This document shows, in pieces, positions 38,166 to 47,416 of a stretch of 64,000 bases of DNA. Numbering within the stretch: the stretch's first letter is position 1; each line of letters opens with the position of its first letter. The notes beneath the pieces were generated by a model. That model searched no databases, was not told the DNA's origin, and was given only the letters and a program-made list of their open reading frames with translations. Made by a program: the position numbers and the translations under genes. The stretch comes from Desmonostoc muscorum FACHB-395 (lineage in GTDB: Bacteria; Cyanobacteriota; Cyanobacteriia; Cyanobacteriales; Nostocaceae): the NCBI RefSeq assembly GCF_014698035.1, contig NZ_JACJSF010000010.1, positions 103,944-167,943 on the forward strand. The letters are read 5' to 3'.

Positions 38166-38210
38166 CATTTTTCTGATAATTCGTAATTAAAAAAACGGGA
38201 TAGAGTATAA

Positions 38211-38255
38211 AGACTTCTACAGCTTAAACTTTCTTAAGCTGTAGAAGTCTTTTAA
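38211..38255. terminator. 17-bp perfect hairpin terminator
   Basis: AGACTTCTACAGCTTAA (38211-38227) and its exact complement (38234-38250) surround a 6-base loop, followed by TTTAATTT on the plus strand and TTTATACT on the minus strand. It could stop ligA read-through or an unrecognised RNA. Confidence 0.75.
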
Positions 38256-38490
38256 TTTGCCTCCCCCAAAAAATAAATCTCTTGTGGGGTGGACATCTTG
38301 TCCGCCCTAATTGTGCCAATTAAATGAGCGACATAATTACGTTTATATCAAGACTTGATCCTCCCTAAGCTTCCTTAAAAAAGAGGGGAATTAGAGCAGC
38401 CTAAGTTGCCCAAAGTCATCTGTAGCAAGCCCACAGGGTGCAAATGATTAGGCAGTTTAAAATTCGATACTTTTATACTACTGCAAATCG
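38256..38490. other. Intergenic region with repeat-type palindrome
   Basis: Contains GGGGTGGACATCTTGTCCGCCC (about 38286-38307), a dispersed-repeat hairpin, and a degenerate GATCCTCCCTAAGC...AGAGGGGA segment related to the MITE arm near 3133. No gene. Confidence 0.4.
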
Positions 38491-38508
38491 ATAGATTTAA
38501 CGTATAAT
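38491..38508 (+). promoter_or_regulatory. Putative promoter of the TauD-like gene
   Basis: ATAGATTTAACGTATAAT with a perfect TATAAT at 38503-38508, about 115 bases before the start codon. A near copy occurs at 20421-20440. Confidence 0.4.
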
Positions 38509-38623
38509 ATTTTTCAAATGCGATCGCTTCCTTTGGGATGTAGCCATAAAGTGCAAACAACATACAAAAGGAAACGGACGAGTGTGAACACCGCCCTATG
38601 AATCAAACTTATGGAGAATTCAG

Positions 38624-39589
38624 ATGACTAACAAACACATTGAAGTCAAACAGGTAGCTGGTTTCATTGGTGCTGAAATCAGTGGCATAGACCTTTCACG
38701 TCCTTTGCACGATGATGCAGTTAAAGAAATTCGTCAAGCGCTATTGAAGTGGAAAGTCGTGTTCTTTCGCGGACAGAACATCGATCATGCTGCACAGGTT
38801 GCATTCACGGCTCGTTTTGGCGAAGTGACCTACGCACATCCCCACGAAGATGAGCCGGTAGAAGGTTTCTCAGAAATCTTGCCAATTGACCGCAGCCGCT
38901 ACGAACGGCGTAATGGCCTACGACGTTCCAGCTACGAGAGTCGCTGGCATACCGATGTGACAGCAGTTGTCAACCCACCTGCGGCATCTATTTTGCGTGC
39001 AGTTAACGTTCCTAGTTTTGGTGGTGACACACAGTGGACTAATTTGGTCGCAGCCTACGAAGGTCTATCAGCACCCCTACGGGCGCTAGCAGATGGATTG
39101 AAAGCCGAACATCGCTTCAATGCGCGTTTGAATCTGCCCAGCAATAGCAAGATCGCCCAGCGCATTGCTGCCAATCCACTGGTTTCAATTCACCCAGTAG
39201 TACGCGTTCATCCTGAAACAGGCGAACGAGCATTGTACGTGAATCCTGGTTTCACCTCACACATTCTTGACGTGTCACGACAAGAAAGCGACCTGCTGCT
39301 TGAGTTGTTCTTCAACCAAATCACCAAGCCTGCCTACACCACTCGCTTTCGATGGAACAACGGTGACATTGCCTTCTGGGACAACCGTGCCACCTCGCAT
39401 TTAGCCCCACAGGATCTAGATCATCTGGAAGTTGAGCGCGTCCTTTATCGCACTACCATCACGGGTGACGTTCCAGTTGGGCCCGATGGTTTCCGATCGC
39501 AAGTGGTTGAGGGTGAAGCATTCAGTAGCGAGTTACCAACCATCTTGAAGAACAGAGCCGATAAGCTAGAAGCAGCAGTGCTTTCGTAA
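38624..39589 (+). CDS. TauD/TfdA family Fe(II)/2-oxoglutarate dioxygenase
   Basis: A 321-residue dioxygenase. The N-terminal half has GAEISGIDLSRPL and VVFFRGQN; iron ligands are His and Asp in WHTDVT (about residue 108) and His in DNRATSHLA (about 260), with the 2-oxoglutarate Arg in VERVLYRTTI. Relatives oxidise taurine, alkyl sulfates or phenoxyacetates. GGAGA precedes the ATG. It is richer in GC and less HIP1-like than its neighbours, which suggests transfer from another phylum; the substrate is unknown. Confidence 0.93.
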   Translation: MTNKHIEVKQVAGFIGAEISGIDLSRPLHDDAVKEIRQALLKWKVVFFRGQNIDHAAQVAFTARFGEVTYAHPHEDEPVEGFSEILPIDRSRYERRNGLRRSSYESRWHTDVTAVVNPPAASILRAVNVPSFGGDTQWTNLVAAYEGLSAPLRALADGLKAEHRFNARLNLPSNSKIAQRIAANPLVSIHPVVRVHPETGERALYVNPGFTSHILDVSRQESDLLLELFFNQITKPAYTTRFRWNNGDIAFWDNRATSHLAPQDLDHLEVERVLYRTTITGDVPVGPDGFRSQVVEGEAFSSELPTILKNRADKLEAAVLS

Positions 39590-39642
39590 GTAGTTAAAAG
39601 CTTATATACAAGGCTTTACCCACCTACGCGGGTTCATAACCT

Positions 39643-39783
39643 GGATTTCTCACAAGTGAGAAATCCAAGGGGTGTGGCAGGTGTGGGAAGTGTGGGAGGA
39701 TGGGGAAGAAGTCTTACCCCCCACACTCCCCACACTCCCCACACTCCTCTTCCCCTGAAGCCTACACTATGCGTGAGAAATCC
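39643..39783 (-). repeat. Hairpin-ended dispersed repeat, copy 2 (inverted)
   Basis: Begins GGATTTCTCAC and ends GTGAGAAATCC. Its complement matches the repeat at 3186-3317 over nearly its whole length, with about 9 extra bases near one end. Unlike copy 1 it is not enclosed in the TA-flanked MITE. Confidence 0.75.
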
Positions 39784-40001
39784 AGGATAACAAGGGGCAC
39801 AAATCCCCTTGTTAATTTTTTCTAACTCTACAGAGGTGGACGATAACCAAAATTGATCTGGATTGTACTGTTATATTTCTGAAGAATATTACCAAAACCT
39901 TGATAATATTGATAGCGATTGCGTTCAACTCTGGAACCCTAGTAGATCGTTTACCCTAAAAATGGTCAAAGGTAAATTTGGAGTTTTATTAAATAAAACA
40001 A

Positions 40002-40232
40002 ATGTCCGAAGAAAAGCCTATAAGTCCTTGGAACTACAAACCTTGGTGGTGTCAGCCCTGGTCTATAGTTCTCACAGGTGTAACAATCATTAGTGGTAGC
40101 TGGTTACTATTTAAAACTATCTGGCTAACCATTCTCGTCTCTATCCCTATAGTGATGTGGATGGGATTTTTTGTGTTGTTTTGGCCACAACTAATGATTC
40201 GCAGTGGGATTTTAGAGTCGTATAAAGACTAA
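40002..40232 (+). CDS. DUF6737-type small membrane protein
   Basis: A 76-residue protein beginning MSEEKPISPWNYKPWWCQPW, a conserved cyanobacterial signature, followed by two hydrophobic segments (about 22-38 and 43-62) and a charged tail. It is probably a thylakoid or plasma-membrane protein of unknown role. An overlapping frame starting at 39863 lacks family features and is rejected. Confidence 0.8.
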   Translation: MSEEKPISPWNYKPWWCQPWSIVLTGVTIISGSWLLFKTIWLTILVSIPIVMWMGFFVLFWPQLMIRSGILESYKD

Positions 40233-40241
40233 TTCTAGATT

Positions 40242-40595
40242 TCATAATTCTTGCTTTTGTGTAACAATCCACATCAAATCTAACCACAATTGAGGATAAG
40301 CCTTCTTAATCTGCGATTTGGGGTCATGCAACAGATTTGTCGCATTCAAGCAAACAACTTCAACTAGACCCAGAGATTCTGCCACTTCTATCAGTAAATT
40401 TTTTTCTGCGACTACAGCATCAATCAGTCTGTCAGGACAGTAAATTTTAATATGTTTGGCATGAGCGGTATACGCTCCTTCTAAGCTAGAATTTAGCACT
40501 TTTATATAGCAGTGGCGTAGTAATTCCCATGCTGTTGGGTGATATTGCTGCATAATAAAGGTAAATTGTTGGGTTACGTCTTCTTCAGTGATCAT
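40242..40595 (-). CDS. Hypothetical protein, cyanobacterial
   Basis: A 117-residue soluble, mainly helical protein with no motif that I recognise (VTQQFTFIMQQYHPTAWELL at the start; YCPDRLIDAVVAEKNLLIEV in the middle). GGAGAG four bases before the ATG at 40595 decides that start; an ATG four codons upstream is possible. It converges with the DUF6737-type gene, with 9 bases between stops. Confidence 0.65.
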   Translation of the reverse strand: MITEEDVTQQFTFIMQQYHPTAWELLRHCYIKVLNSSLEGAYTAHAKHIKIYCPDRLIDAVVAEKNLLIEVAESLGLVEVVCLNATNLLHDPKSQIKKAYPQLWLDLMWIVTQKQEL

Positions 40596-41326
40596 TACTC
40601 TCTCCATTATTATTGTGCTAAAAACTGCAATTTCATCTCTGCACAGTAGAGATGACGCAGCATTACTAATCTTGTGTGCATTTTTATCTGAGTAAAATTA
40701 GCAATTTTAGTTTGGGTAAAATTTATCCATCTGGCAGAATTTGTTGATAAGTTTTCTACGGTTTATGTTACTTTCCTATCAAGGATCAAAGCTGAAACCG
40801 ATTACTAAAACCGTATCAATCGCTGCTTTATACCAAACTAATTGCTATAAAGCCAAGTTACTGAAAACAGAATTAAGCAGCCAGAATAACTTTTGTGCAA
40901 GTGGTAGATGAATCAAAGCAAAAATTTTGCCCACCACAAGAAAGCTAGTGATATTTAGGTTTTAGTTAAATCCACTACGGCTTTTTAAAACTCAAAGATT
41001 AAAGCCAATCAATCAGGATAGCCATCTACGCAGAGATCATCTGGACTGGACTGCAAAATTAAGCGATCGCACATTTTTATTTTTGCTGTCAGTCTGCTTA
41101 GTTGTCTGACGCTCCCTTTGGCAAACAACAATCTAACTCTCGGAATTTATCTGCATCCAAACAAACTATCAGTATCAAAAATATCCCGTTTTGATAGGAA
41201 CTCTGGCAGTATGATAAGTTTTGATAATTTTTAGTTGACAATGATAATTTTCAACATGGCTTTGGGTAGAAGACCTTATAAGCATATAGATGCTCAGAGG
41301 ATTTGCACGGTGAGAGTTAGGGTAAT
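40596..41326. other. Long intergenic region before the diguanylate cyclase
   Basis: 731 AT-rich bases, no gene supported on either strand. Small hairpins are CATCTCT...AGAGATG (about 40635-40653) and GCTTTATA...TATAAAGC (40825-40853). A TTGACA occurs at about 41234 without a well-placed -10 box. Confidence 0.35.
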
Positions 41327-42547
41327 ATGAACAACAGAGCAAACCAAAGGCATGAAGAACATCATGCAATACAATATTTCTGTATATTCAATCGAATGTT
41401 GATTTTCGTTGCAGAGATATTTATATCACGCAGCCTGGTTGCTGGAGAGTTAGCCCTGCGGTTGTTGCAAAAATTCCAGCGTATCAGACTTTCCTGGCTA
41501 AGGCTCGGACACTCTTCTGTGAAAATACCAGTTGCTCCTCTATATAAAAATGAAGCAGAAAGGCTCAAAGCATTAACAGACTACAATATTCTGGACACTC
41601 TACCTGAACAAGCATTTGATGACCTAACTGCTATTGCTGCCTACGTTTGTAAGACTCCAATTGCTTTAATCAGCTTAGTGGATGCCGATCGCCAATGGTT
41701 TAAATCTAACATTGGACTAAAAGTTAGAGAAACACCCAGAGAGTCGGCTTTTTGCTCCCATGCTATTCTGCAACCAGAGAATATATTAGTAGTTCCCAAC
41801 GCCATTAAGGACGCTCGCTTTGCAAACAATCCTCTAGTTAAAAGTAATTCTAAAATTCGTTTTTACGCTGGTGTGCCACTAGTTACACCTAATGGTTTTC
41901 CAATAGGGACGTTGTGTGTGATGGACACTGTTCCTCGTCAGCTAAGTTACCAGCAGTTGGATGCACTACGCCGCTTAACTCGGCAAGCGATCGCTCAGAT
42001 GGAACTCATTCAGGAAATTCGCAACCGTAAACAATCAGAGATAGAAGGAAGGCAGTTATCGCTGACCGACGATCTAACAGGTTTGCATAACCGACGTGGC
42101 TTCTTCGTGATGGCTGAACAAGAGTTGAAAATTGCTCACCGCATGAGATTGTTGTGCTGGGTGATTTTCATTGATTTAGATGGGCTAAAACAGATTAACG
42201 ACACCCTTGGTCATGATATGGGGGATGCCTTGATTGTTGATGCTGGTCAATTACTCAAGCAAAGTTTTCGGAACTCGGATATTGTTGCTCGCTTGGGTGG
42301 AGATGAGTTCATTGTTTTCATCTCCAGCTACTTCAAAGATGCTGATAGCATCCAAGCGTATCTGCAAGTAAATATTGCCAACTTTAATCAAGAGCAAAAC
42401 CGGAGCTATGAACTTTCGATGAGTATGGGAATAGAGCGTTACTCACCAGGAAGTAATATGTCACTAGAACAACTAATTGCCAGGTCTGACGAATTAATGT
42501 ACGCTCATAAGCGTCTCAAGCGGCAATCTATTCATCGACAAGAATAG
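41327..42547 (+). CDS. GAF-GGDEF protein, putative diguanylate cyclase
   Basis: A 406-residue protein. An N-terminal region of about 75 residues includes a hydrophobic stretch. A GAF domain follows (about 85-235; ISLVDADRQWFKSNIGL, then ESAFCSHAI), then a GGDEF domain (about 250-405) with an intact active site RLGGDEFIVF. The GGDEF should make cyclic di-GMP under control of a signal bound by GAF. No EAL domain is present. The start is uncertain; a second ATG lies at 41396. A kinase-gene remnant lies downstream on the other strand. Confidence 0.9.
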   Translation: MNNRANQRHEEHHAIQYFCIFNRMLIFVAEIFISRSLVAGELALRLLQKFQRIRLSWLRLGHSSVKIPVAPLYKNEAERLKALTDYNILDTLPEQAFDDLTAIAAYVCKTPIALISLVDADRQWFKSNIGLKVRETPRESAFCSHAILQPENILVVPNAIKDARFANNPLVKSNSKIRFYAGVPLVTPNGFPIGTLCVMDTVPRQLSYQQLDALRRLTRQAIAQMELIQEIRNRKQSEIEGRQLSLTDDLTGLHNRRGFFVMAEQELKIAHRMRLLCWVIFIDLDGLKQINDTLGHDMGDALIVDAGQLLKQSFRNSDIVARLGGDEFIVFISSYFKDADSIQAYLQVNIANFNQEQNRSYELSMSMGIERYSPGSNMSLEQLIARSDELMYAHKRLKRQSIHRQE

Positions 42548-42703
42548 GGGTGTTCTTTTATAACTTTTCTTTCATTAGAGAAAAATACGCTGATTTCAAA
42601 GTTTATATATCAAAGTGCGATCGCATAAATTGAACGGAACTTTCCTGTTATACCTGCCCCTTCAGTAGTTGATTAGTATTTTTTCGCTCCTCGTGAATCC
42701 ATC

Positions 42704-43009
42704 TCAGAACTCCGTTAACGAGTCTTTTATACTCGTGAATCCATTTGTCAAGGCTTGAATACCAATAATTCCCACTGCATAGATATCGCTGCTCAATTGT
42801 AGAGTGCGATTAGCTTGTTCACTTGGCATATAACCATGAGTACCAATGGCTACGGTAAAAGTTGTTTGTCCTTGAGAATTAGGCATCTGAGTACTAATTT
42901 GTTTGACAGCCCCAAAGTCAATTAGTACTATCTTGTTATCTGATGCTCTCCGTCGAATATTAGCCGGCTTGATATTCCGGTGAATCACATTGTGCTGATG
43001 GACAAGTAG
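42704..43009 (-). pseudogene. Ser/Thr protein kinase fragment
   Basis: The frame contains the catalytic-loop and DFG region of a Hanks-type kinase: HQHNVIHRNIKPANI (the HRD Asp is replaced by Asn), IVLIDFGAVKQI, GTHGYMPSEQA and DIYAVGIIGIQALT. The Gly-loop, the Lys and everything N-terminal are missing, and the C-lobe is cut after about 90 residues. Both edges meet repeat-like sequence (GGGGCGCAAGG at the start; a duplicated GGATTCACGAG at the end). It is a decayed remnant. Confidence 0.8.
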
Positions 43010-43099
43010 GGGCGCAAGGTCTTTGACCCTGCATTAAATTCACCCTTTCTCCCGGATTGAATCACTCACTGATTTTGTTAATCTTGATTTTTGCACAAA

Positions 43100-43285
43100 A
43101 TCTAAGTAGGGAATGGGTAATGGGTAATGGGGAAGATGAGGGGAAACAGGGGACAAGGTGACAAGGTGATTTGAGTGAGAATCTTGCAACAAGTCTTTCC
43201 CATTGTTCCCTTCTCCTCTTGGCAATTCCCAATTCCCAATTCCCCATTCCCAATTCCCAATTCCCAATTCCCAATTCCCAATTTT
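43100..43285. repeat. Tandem repeats running up to a start codon
   Basis: GGGTAATG and GACAAGGT units (about 43108-43170), then about ten TTCCCAA units (43224-43280), end six bases before the ATG of the glycosyltransferase gene, so they form its whole leader. Confidence 0.75.
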
Positions 43286-43291
43286 TAACTT

Positions 43292-44479
43292 ATGAGTTTG
43301 AGTCTGTGCATGATTGTGAAAAACGAAGCCGCAACACTGCCTAAATGCCTGAACAGTGTCAGAAAACTGGTGGATGAAATGGTAGTTTTGGATACAGGCT
43401 CAATCGATCGCACTCCCAATATTGCCCAACAACTCGGTGCAAAAGTTCATCATTTTAAATGGTGTAATGACTTCAGTGCTGCCCGTAATGCAGCTTTAAA
43501 ATATGTCACTGGTGACTGGATTTTGGTCTTAGATGCTGATGAAACTTTGACTCCAGCAATTGTACCGCAGTTGCGAGAGGCGATCGCCAGAGATGAATAC
43601 CTGCTCATTAACCTCGTTCGCCAGGAAGTAGGTGCTGAACAATCTCCCTATTCTTTGGTTTCCAGGCTGTTCCGCAATCATCCAGATATTCGTTTTGACC
43701 GTCCTTACCATGCCTTAGTGGATGATAGCGTGTCAGCAATTATGACTAAAGAACCCCATTGGCAAATAGGTTATTTACCTGGGGTTGCACTTGTACACAC
43801 AGGATATCAAAAAAGTGCGATCGCTCAAAATAACAAATATGCCAAAGCAGCTACGGCGATGGAAGGGTTTCTTGCTACTCATCCCGATGATCCTTATGTT
43901 TGCAGTAAATTAGGGGCATTGTATGTGGAAACGGGGAAAATTACCCAAGGTATGGAGTTGCTCAGACATGGAATCAGCGTTGCTGAAGAAAATTACGATA
44001 TTTTATATGAACTCCACTATCATTTAGGCATTGCTTACAGTCGCTTGCAAAAATCCCCACAGGCGATTTCTCACTATAAAGCTGCTATCAAATTGCCAAT
44101 TTATCCCATGCTCAAATTAGGAGCATACAACAACTTGGGTAACTTACTCAAAGCAGCAGGAGATTTCAATGGTGCGAAAACAGCTTACGCCACAACTTTG
44201 AAAATTGACCCTAATTTTGTTTTTGGACATTATAATTTGGCGATGACATTTAAGGCTTTGGGTTTATTTACAGATGCGATCGTATATTATCAACATGCAA
44301 TCACCTTAAATCCCAACTATGCCGAAGCGTATCAAAATTTGGGGGTAGTGTTGCTCAAAGTTGGCAATCATCAAGAGAGTTTAACAGCTTTTAGAAAAGC
44401 GATCGCCCTTCATGAAAGATATAATCCCGAAGAGGCGAAGAGACTACGCCAGGGGTTGCAAGAGATGGGGTTGATGTAG
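43292..44479 (+). CDS. Family 2 glycosyltransferase fused to TPR repeats
   Basis: A 395-residue protein. The N-terminal GT-A domain (about 1-200) has [16 protein letters not shown], the [11 protein letters not shown] strand and LDADETL as the metal-binding DXD-type motif. About five TPR units (about 200-385; [30 protein letters not shown]) follow. Related proteins glycosylate peptides or proteins held by the TPRs. Its leader is a heptanucleotide repeat, which may affect expression. The acceptor is unknown. Confidence 0.9.
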   Translation: MSLSLCMIVKNEAATLPKCLNSVRKLVDEMVVLDTGSIDRTPNIAQQLGAKVHHFKWCNDFSAARNAALKYVTGDWILVLDADETLTPAIVPQLREAIARDEYLLINLVRQEVGAEQSPYSLVSRLFRNHPDIRFDRPYHALVDDSVSAIMTKEPHWQIGYLPGVALVHTGYQKSAIAQNNKYAKAATAMEGFLATHPDDPYVCSKLGALYVETGKITQGMELLRHGISVAEENYDILYELHYHLGIAYSRLQKSPQAISHYKAAIKLPIYPMLKLGAYNNLGNLLKAAGDFNGAKTAYATTLKIDPNFVFGHYNLAMTFKALGLFTDAIVYYQHAITLNPNYAEAYQNLGVVLLKVGNHQESLTAFRKAIALHERYNPEEAKRLRQGLQEMGLM

Positions 44480-44720
44480 AGGTGAGGGGGCAGGGAGTAT
44501 GGGGAAAATCGCTGAGAAAAAGCTGTTCTAAAATTAGTGTCAACATTATTTGTAACAGATGACTTCACTTCACCTCTGTTATCAAATTTTATTGTCACTG
44601 TGGCATGATAACCTTAAGATTTGCCTCCCCTACTTCTCCCCGATTGTTATCTAATCTAGAAAATATCAACCTAAAATTTTCAATCTAAACTTTTAGTTAT
44701 ACTAAACCTTTCAATATTTT

Positions 44721-45179
44721 ATGAATGAAGATACAAAGTTCTTTCGTATATTTGGTTCAATATTCGGCGGTGTTGGTAGCATAATTGCCGTTACGGGCAT
44801 TATGATTGCATTGAATACTCGTTCCTTTGTTACCTCAGCAATACCAGCACAAGGGACAATAATTGATTTGGTGCAACGTTCATCAACTGATAAAAAAGGT
44901 CGTTCTTCTTATGCCTACTATCCAGTAATAAAATTTACTGCTCGTTCTGGGGAAACAACGGTTTTTGAATCAAATTCAGGCAGCAATCCACCAGAATTTG
45001 CTAAAGGTCAGCAGGTAGAAATATTATACAGTCCTGAAAAGCCAAATTCTGCCATGATAAAATCTTGGCTAAGTTTATGGTTTTTACCTGTTATGTTAAC
45101 TGGTTTAGGATCAATTTTTGCCTTGGTTGGAGGAGTTGTACTCATCAAGTCCTGTCCGCGTTTGATAAGTTCTAAGTAA
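44721..45179 (+). CDS. DUF3592 membrane protein
   Basis: A 152-residue protein with one hydrophobic segment at each end (about 9-30 and 118-143). Between them is a beta-rich domain containing AQGTIIDLVQRSS, YPVIKFTARSGETTVFESNS and GQQVEILYSPEKPNSA, the DUF3592 pattern. Function is unknown. It is preceded by 240 bases with no feature and followed by a small hairpin. Confidence 0.82.
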   Translation: MNEDTKFFRIFGSIFGGVGSIIAVTGIMIALNTRSFVTSAIPAQGTIIDLVQRSSTDKKGRSSYAYYPVIKFTARSGETTVFESNSGSNPPEFAKGQQVEILYSPEKPNSAMIKSWLSLWFLPVMLTGLGSIFALVGGVVLIKSCPRLISSK

Positions 45180-45215
45180 AAGTATTTTGGGAACTAATTT
45201 GAGGCTTGAAAAGAA

Positions 45216-45247
45216 ACTCCACCAGTTCTGATTTGAAAAGGTGGAGT
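45216..45247. terminator. Possible terminator hairpin
   Basis: ACTCCACC/GGTGGAGT 8-bp stem with a 16-base loop between the DUF3592 gene and the convergent aminotransferase gene. No T-run. Confidence 0.4.
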
Positions 45248-45295
45248 AACAAATTGAAGAGTTAATAAGTTCTCCTCACAAATGACAAATGACAA

Positions 45296-46462
45296 CTAAA
45301 TACGTGACTTGACAAATTTCTCTAACCTATCCATTCCCTTTTCAATGGTTGCCATATCTGTAGCGTATGAAAGGCGAATGTTGTCATCAGCGCCAAAAGC
45401 AATTCCAGGAATGACTGCAACTTGATGTTTTTCCAACAAAGCGTCACAAAATTCTAGGGATTTTAGACCGGTTTTGCTGATATCAGGGAACAGATAAAAC
45501 GCGCCATCTGGTTTTGCGGTACTCAATCCGGGAATGGCGTTGAGTCTGTCTAGCATTACCTGTCGGCGTTTGGCGAAGGCTTGGCGCATTTCTTCGACAC
45601 AATCTTGAGAACTTTGTAGCGCTGCGATCGCACCATATTGAGCAAAGGTACACACGTTAGATGTACTATGCCCTTGGATGGTACTGGCTGCTTTAATTAT
45701 TTCCACTGGCCCCGCTAAATAGCCGAGTCTCCAACCAGTCATAGAATAAGCTTTCGCAAACCCATTACTGATCAAAGTGCGGTCAAAAATTTCCTTCCCA
45801 AGAGAACCGATGCTGATATGTTCTGCACCGTCGTAGAGAATCTTTTCGTAAATCTCATCTGAGACGACAAAGATATCTGCATCAACTACTACCTGCGCCA
45901 GTGCTTTGATTTCGTCTGGCGTGTAAACCATCCCTGTGGGATTAGATGGTGAGTTGAGGATAAATAACTTTGTCTTGGGGGTGATTGCTTTACGGAGTTG
46001 TTCGGGAGTAATTTTATAACCTGTCGTGGCATCTGTGGGCACAATTACCGGAACTCCACCGACTAAAGTCACCATTTCGGGATAACTTAGCCAGTAGGGT
46101 GCAGGGATAATTACCTCATCGCCTGGATCGATTAGCGCCACCATCAAGTTGTACAGAGAATGCTTACCGCCATTAGTGACGATGACATTCTCCGACTTGT
46201 AATCAAGACCGTTATCATTTTTGAGCTTATGGGCGATCGCTTCCCTTAACTTTGGTTCTCCGGCTGCTGCACCATACTTGGTTTTGCCTTCATCCAAAGC
46301 TTTAACTGCTGCGGCTTTAATATGCGCTGGGGTATCAAAATCTGGTTCTCCAGCGCTAAAACTACAAACATCTATTCCTTCTGCCTTCAGTGCCTTAGCC
46401 TTGGCTGCGATCGCTAAGGTCAATGAAGGTGTTACCTGACTTACTCTTGCTGCCAGCTTCAT
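45296..46462 (-). CDS. aspC: Aspartate aminotransferase (class I, PLP-dependent)
   Basis: A 388-residue fold-type I aminotransferase converting aspartate and 2-oxoglutarate to oxaloacetate and glutamate. The PLP Lys is in [17 protein letters not shown] (about residue 238); NSPSNPTG and SDEIYEKI give the conserved cofactor contacts. The sequence resembles the AspC Ib subgroup common in cyanobacteria, which may also act on prephenate. It stands alone and is convergent with DUF3592. Confidence 0.95.
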   Translation of the reverse strand: MKLAARVSQVTPSLTLAIAAKAKALKAEGIDVCSFSAGEPDFDTPAHIKAAAVKALDEGKTKYGAAAGEPKLREAIAHKLKNDNGLDYKSENVIVTNGGKHSLYNLMVALIDPGDEVIIPAPYWLSYPEMVTLVGGVPVIVPTDATTGYKITPEQLRKAITPKTKLFILNSPSNPTGMVYTPDEIKALAQVVVDADIFVVSDEIYEKILYDGAEHISIGSLGKEIFDRTLISNGFAKAYSMTGWRLGYLAGPVEIIKAASTIQGHSTSNVCTFAQYGAIAALQSSQDCVEEMRQAFAKRRQVMLDRLNAIPGLSTAKPDGAFYLFPDISKTGLKSLEFCDALLEKHQVAVIPGIAFGADDNIRLSYATDMATIEKGMDRLEKFVKSRI

Positions 46463-46549
46463 TCTTACTATTTTTTGGCAAATCTTTCACTTATCTAAGG
46501 ATATCCCAGAATCATTACCGAGATTTGCTTTTTCTGAATTCGTTAGGCA

Positions 46550-46585
46550 ATGGGGAATGGGAAATTAGGCTTTGGGCATTGGGAA
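46550..46585. repeat. Short GGGAATG/GGGCATT tandem units
   Basis: Degenerate 7-8 bp G-rich units between the aminotransferase and RNase T2 genes. Confidence 0.5.
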
Positions 46586-46664
46586 AGAATTTCTAAACCT
46601 TGATTATTGACTCTTAAGAATGTATCGTATATAACTTTGTTTTTAGTGCAAACTAACTATTTTT

Positions 46665-47333
46665 ATGCAGATTAAGAAACTTTTAATTGCATCTTCTCTG
46701 CTAATTACTGGTATTTTTATACCTAATGCTGCCATTGCTCAAAATCGCGGTACTCCAGGGAAATTTGATTTTTATGTACTGACACTCTCCTGGTCGCCGG
46801 ATTATTGTGCAAAAAATGGTACCCGTGACCCGCAGCAGTGCGGTTCTGGAAGGAAACTTGGTTTTGTATTACATGGTTTGTGGCCACAGTACCAAACTGG
46901 TTATCCTGCTAATTGTTCCACGCAAAAACTACCGTCGGAAGTAAAGCAACGGTTTCCCAATTTGTATCCTAGTAATAAACTTTACGATCATGAATGGGAA
47001 AAACATGGTACTTGTTCGGGCAAAACTCCTACGGAATACTTGGCACTGAGTAAAAATTTAAAAGATGCGATCGCTATTCCCACAGCTTATAATCGCCCTA
47101 ATAAACCAGTGCGTACCACAATTACAAATTTTAAAAATTCATTTGTGAGTGCGAATAATCGAATTACTGCTGATGGTGTAGCACCTTTCTGTTCTGGTTC
47201 GGGGAGGTTTTTACAAGAAGTCTTCTTTTGTTATTCCAAAAACGGTGAACCTGGTATTTGTAGCGCCGAAATTTTGAAGCGATCGCGAAAAAGTTGTGGT
47301 CAACCAGATTTCTTAGTGAGAAATGTTAGATAG
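46665..47333 (+). CDS. Secreted ribonuclease T2 family protein
   Basis: A 222-residue protein with a signal peptide (about 1-25). Both catalytic segments are complete: CAS1 FVLHGLWPQY (His at about residue 69) and CAS2 HEWEKHGTC (about 109-117; His, Glu, Lys, His). Several cysteines fit disulfides (YCAKNG, QQCGSG, NCSTQ, CSGKTP). The enzyme should cleave RNA in the periplasm or outside through a 2',3'-cyclic intermediate, probably for nutrient scavenging. Confidence 0.94.
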   Translation: MQIKKLLIASSLLITGIFIPNAAIAQNRGTPGKFDFYVLTLSWSPDYCAKNGTRDPQQCGSGRKLGFVLHGLWPQYQTGYPANCSTQKLPSEVKQRFPNLYPSNKLYDHEWEKHGTCSGKTPTEYLALSKNLKDAIAIPTAYNRPNKPVRTTITNFKNSFVSANNRITADGVAPFCSGSGRFLQEVFFCYSKNGEPGICSAEILKRSRKSCGQPDFLVRNVR

Positions 47334-47335
47334 CA

Positions 47336-47397
47336 ATGGGGGATTAGGTGACAGGTGACAGGTGACAGTGAATAATCTGTAACCTGTAACCTGTACC
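47336..47397. repeat. GACAGGT / ACCTGTA inverted tandem repeats
   Basis: Three GACAGGT units followed by GTAACCT units, roughly complementary to each other, between convergent RNase T2 and aldolase genes. Confidence 0.6.
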
Positions 47398-47416
47398 CTA
47401 CTCCCTTTCCTAATCC

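Noticed and set aside
39863..40093. 76-residue plus-strand frame
   Set aside because: It overlaps the conserved DUF6737-type gene in another frame and has no family features.
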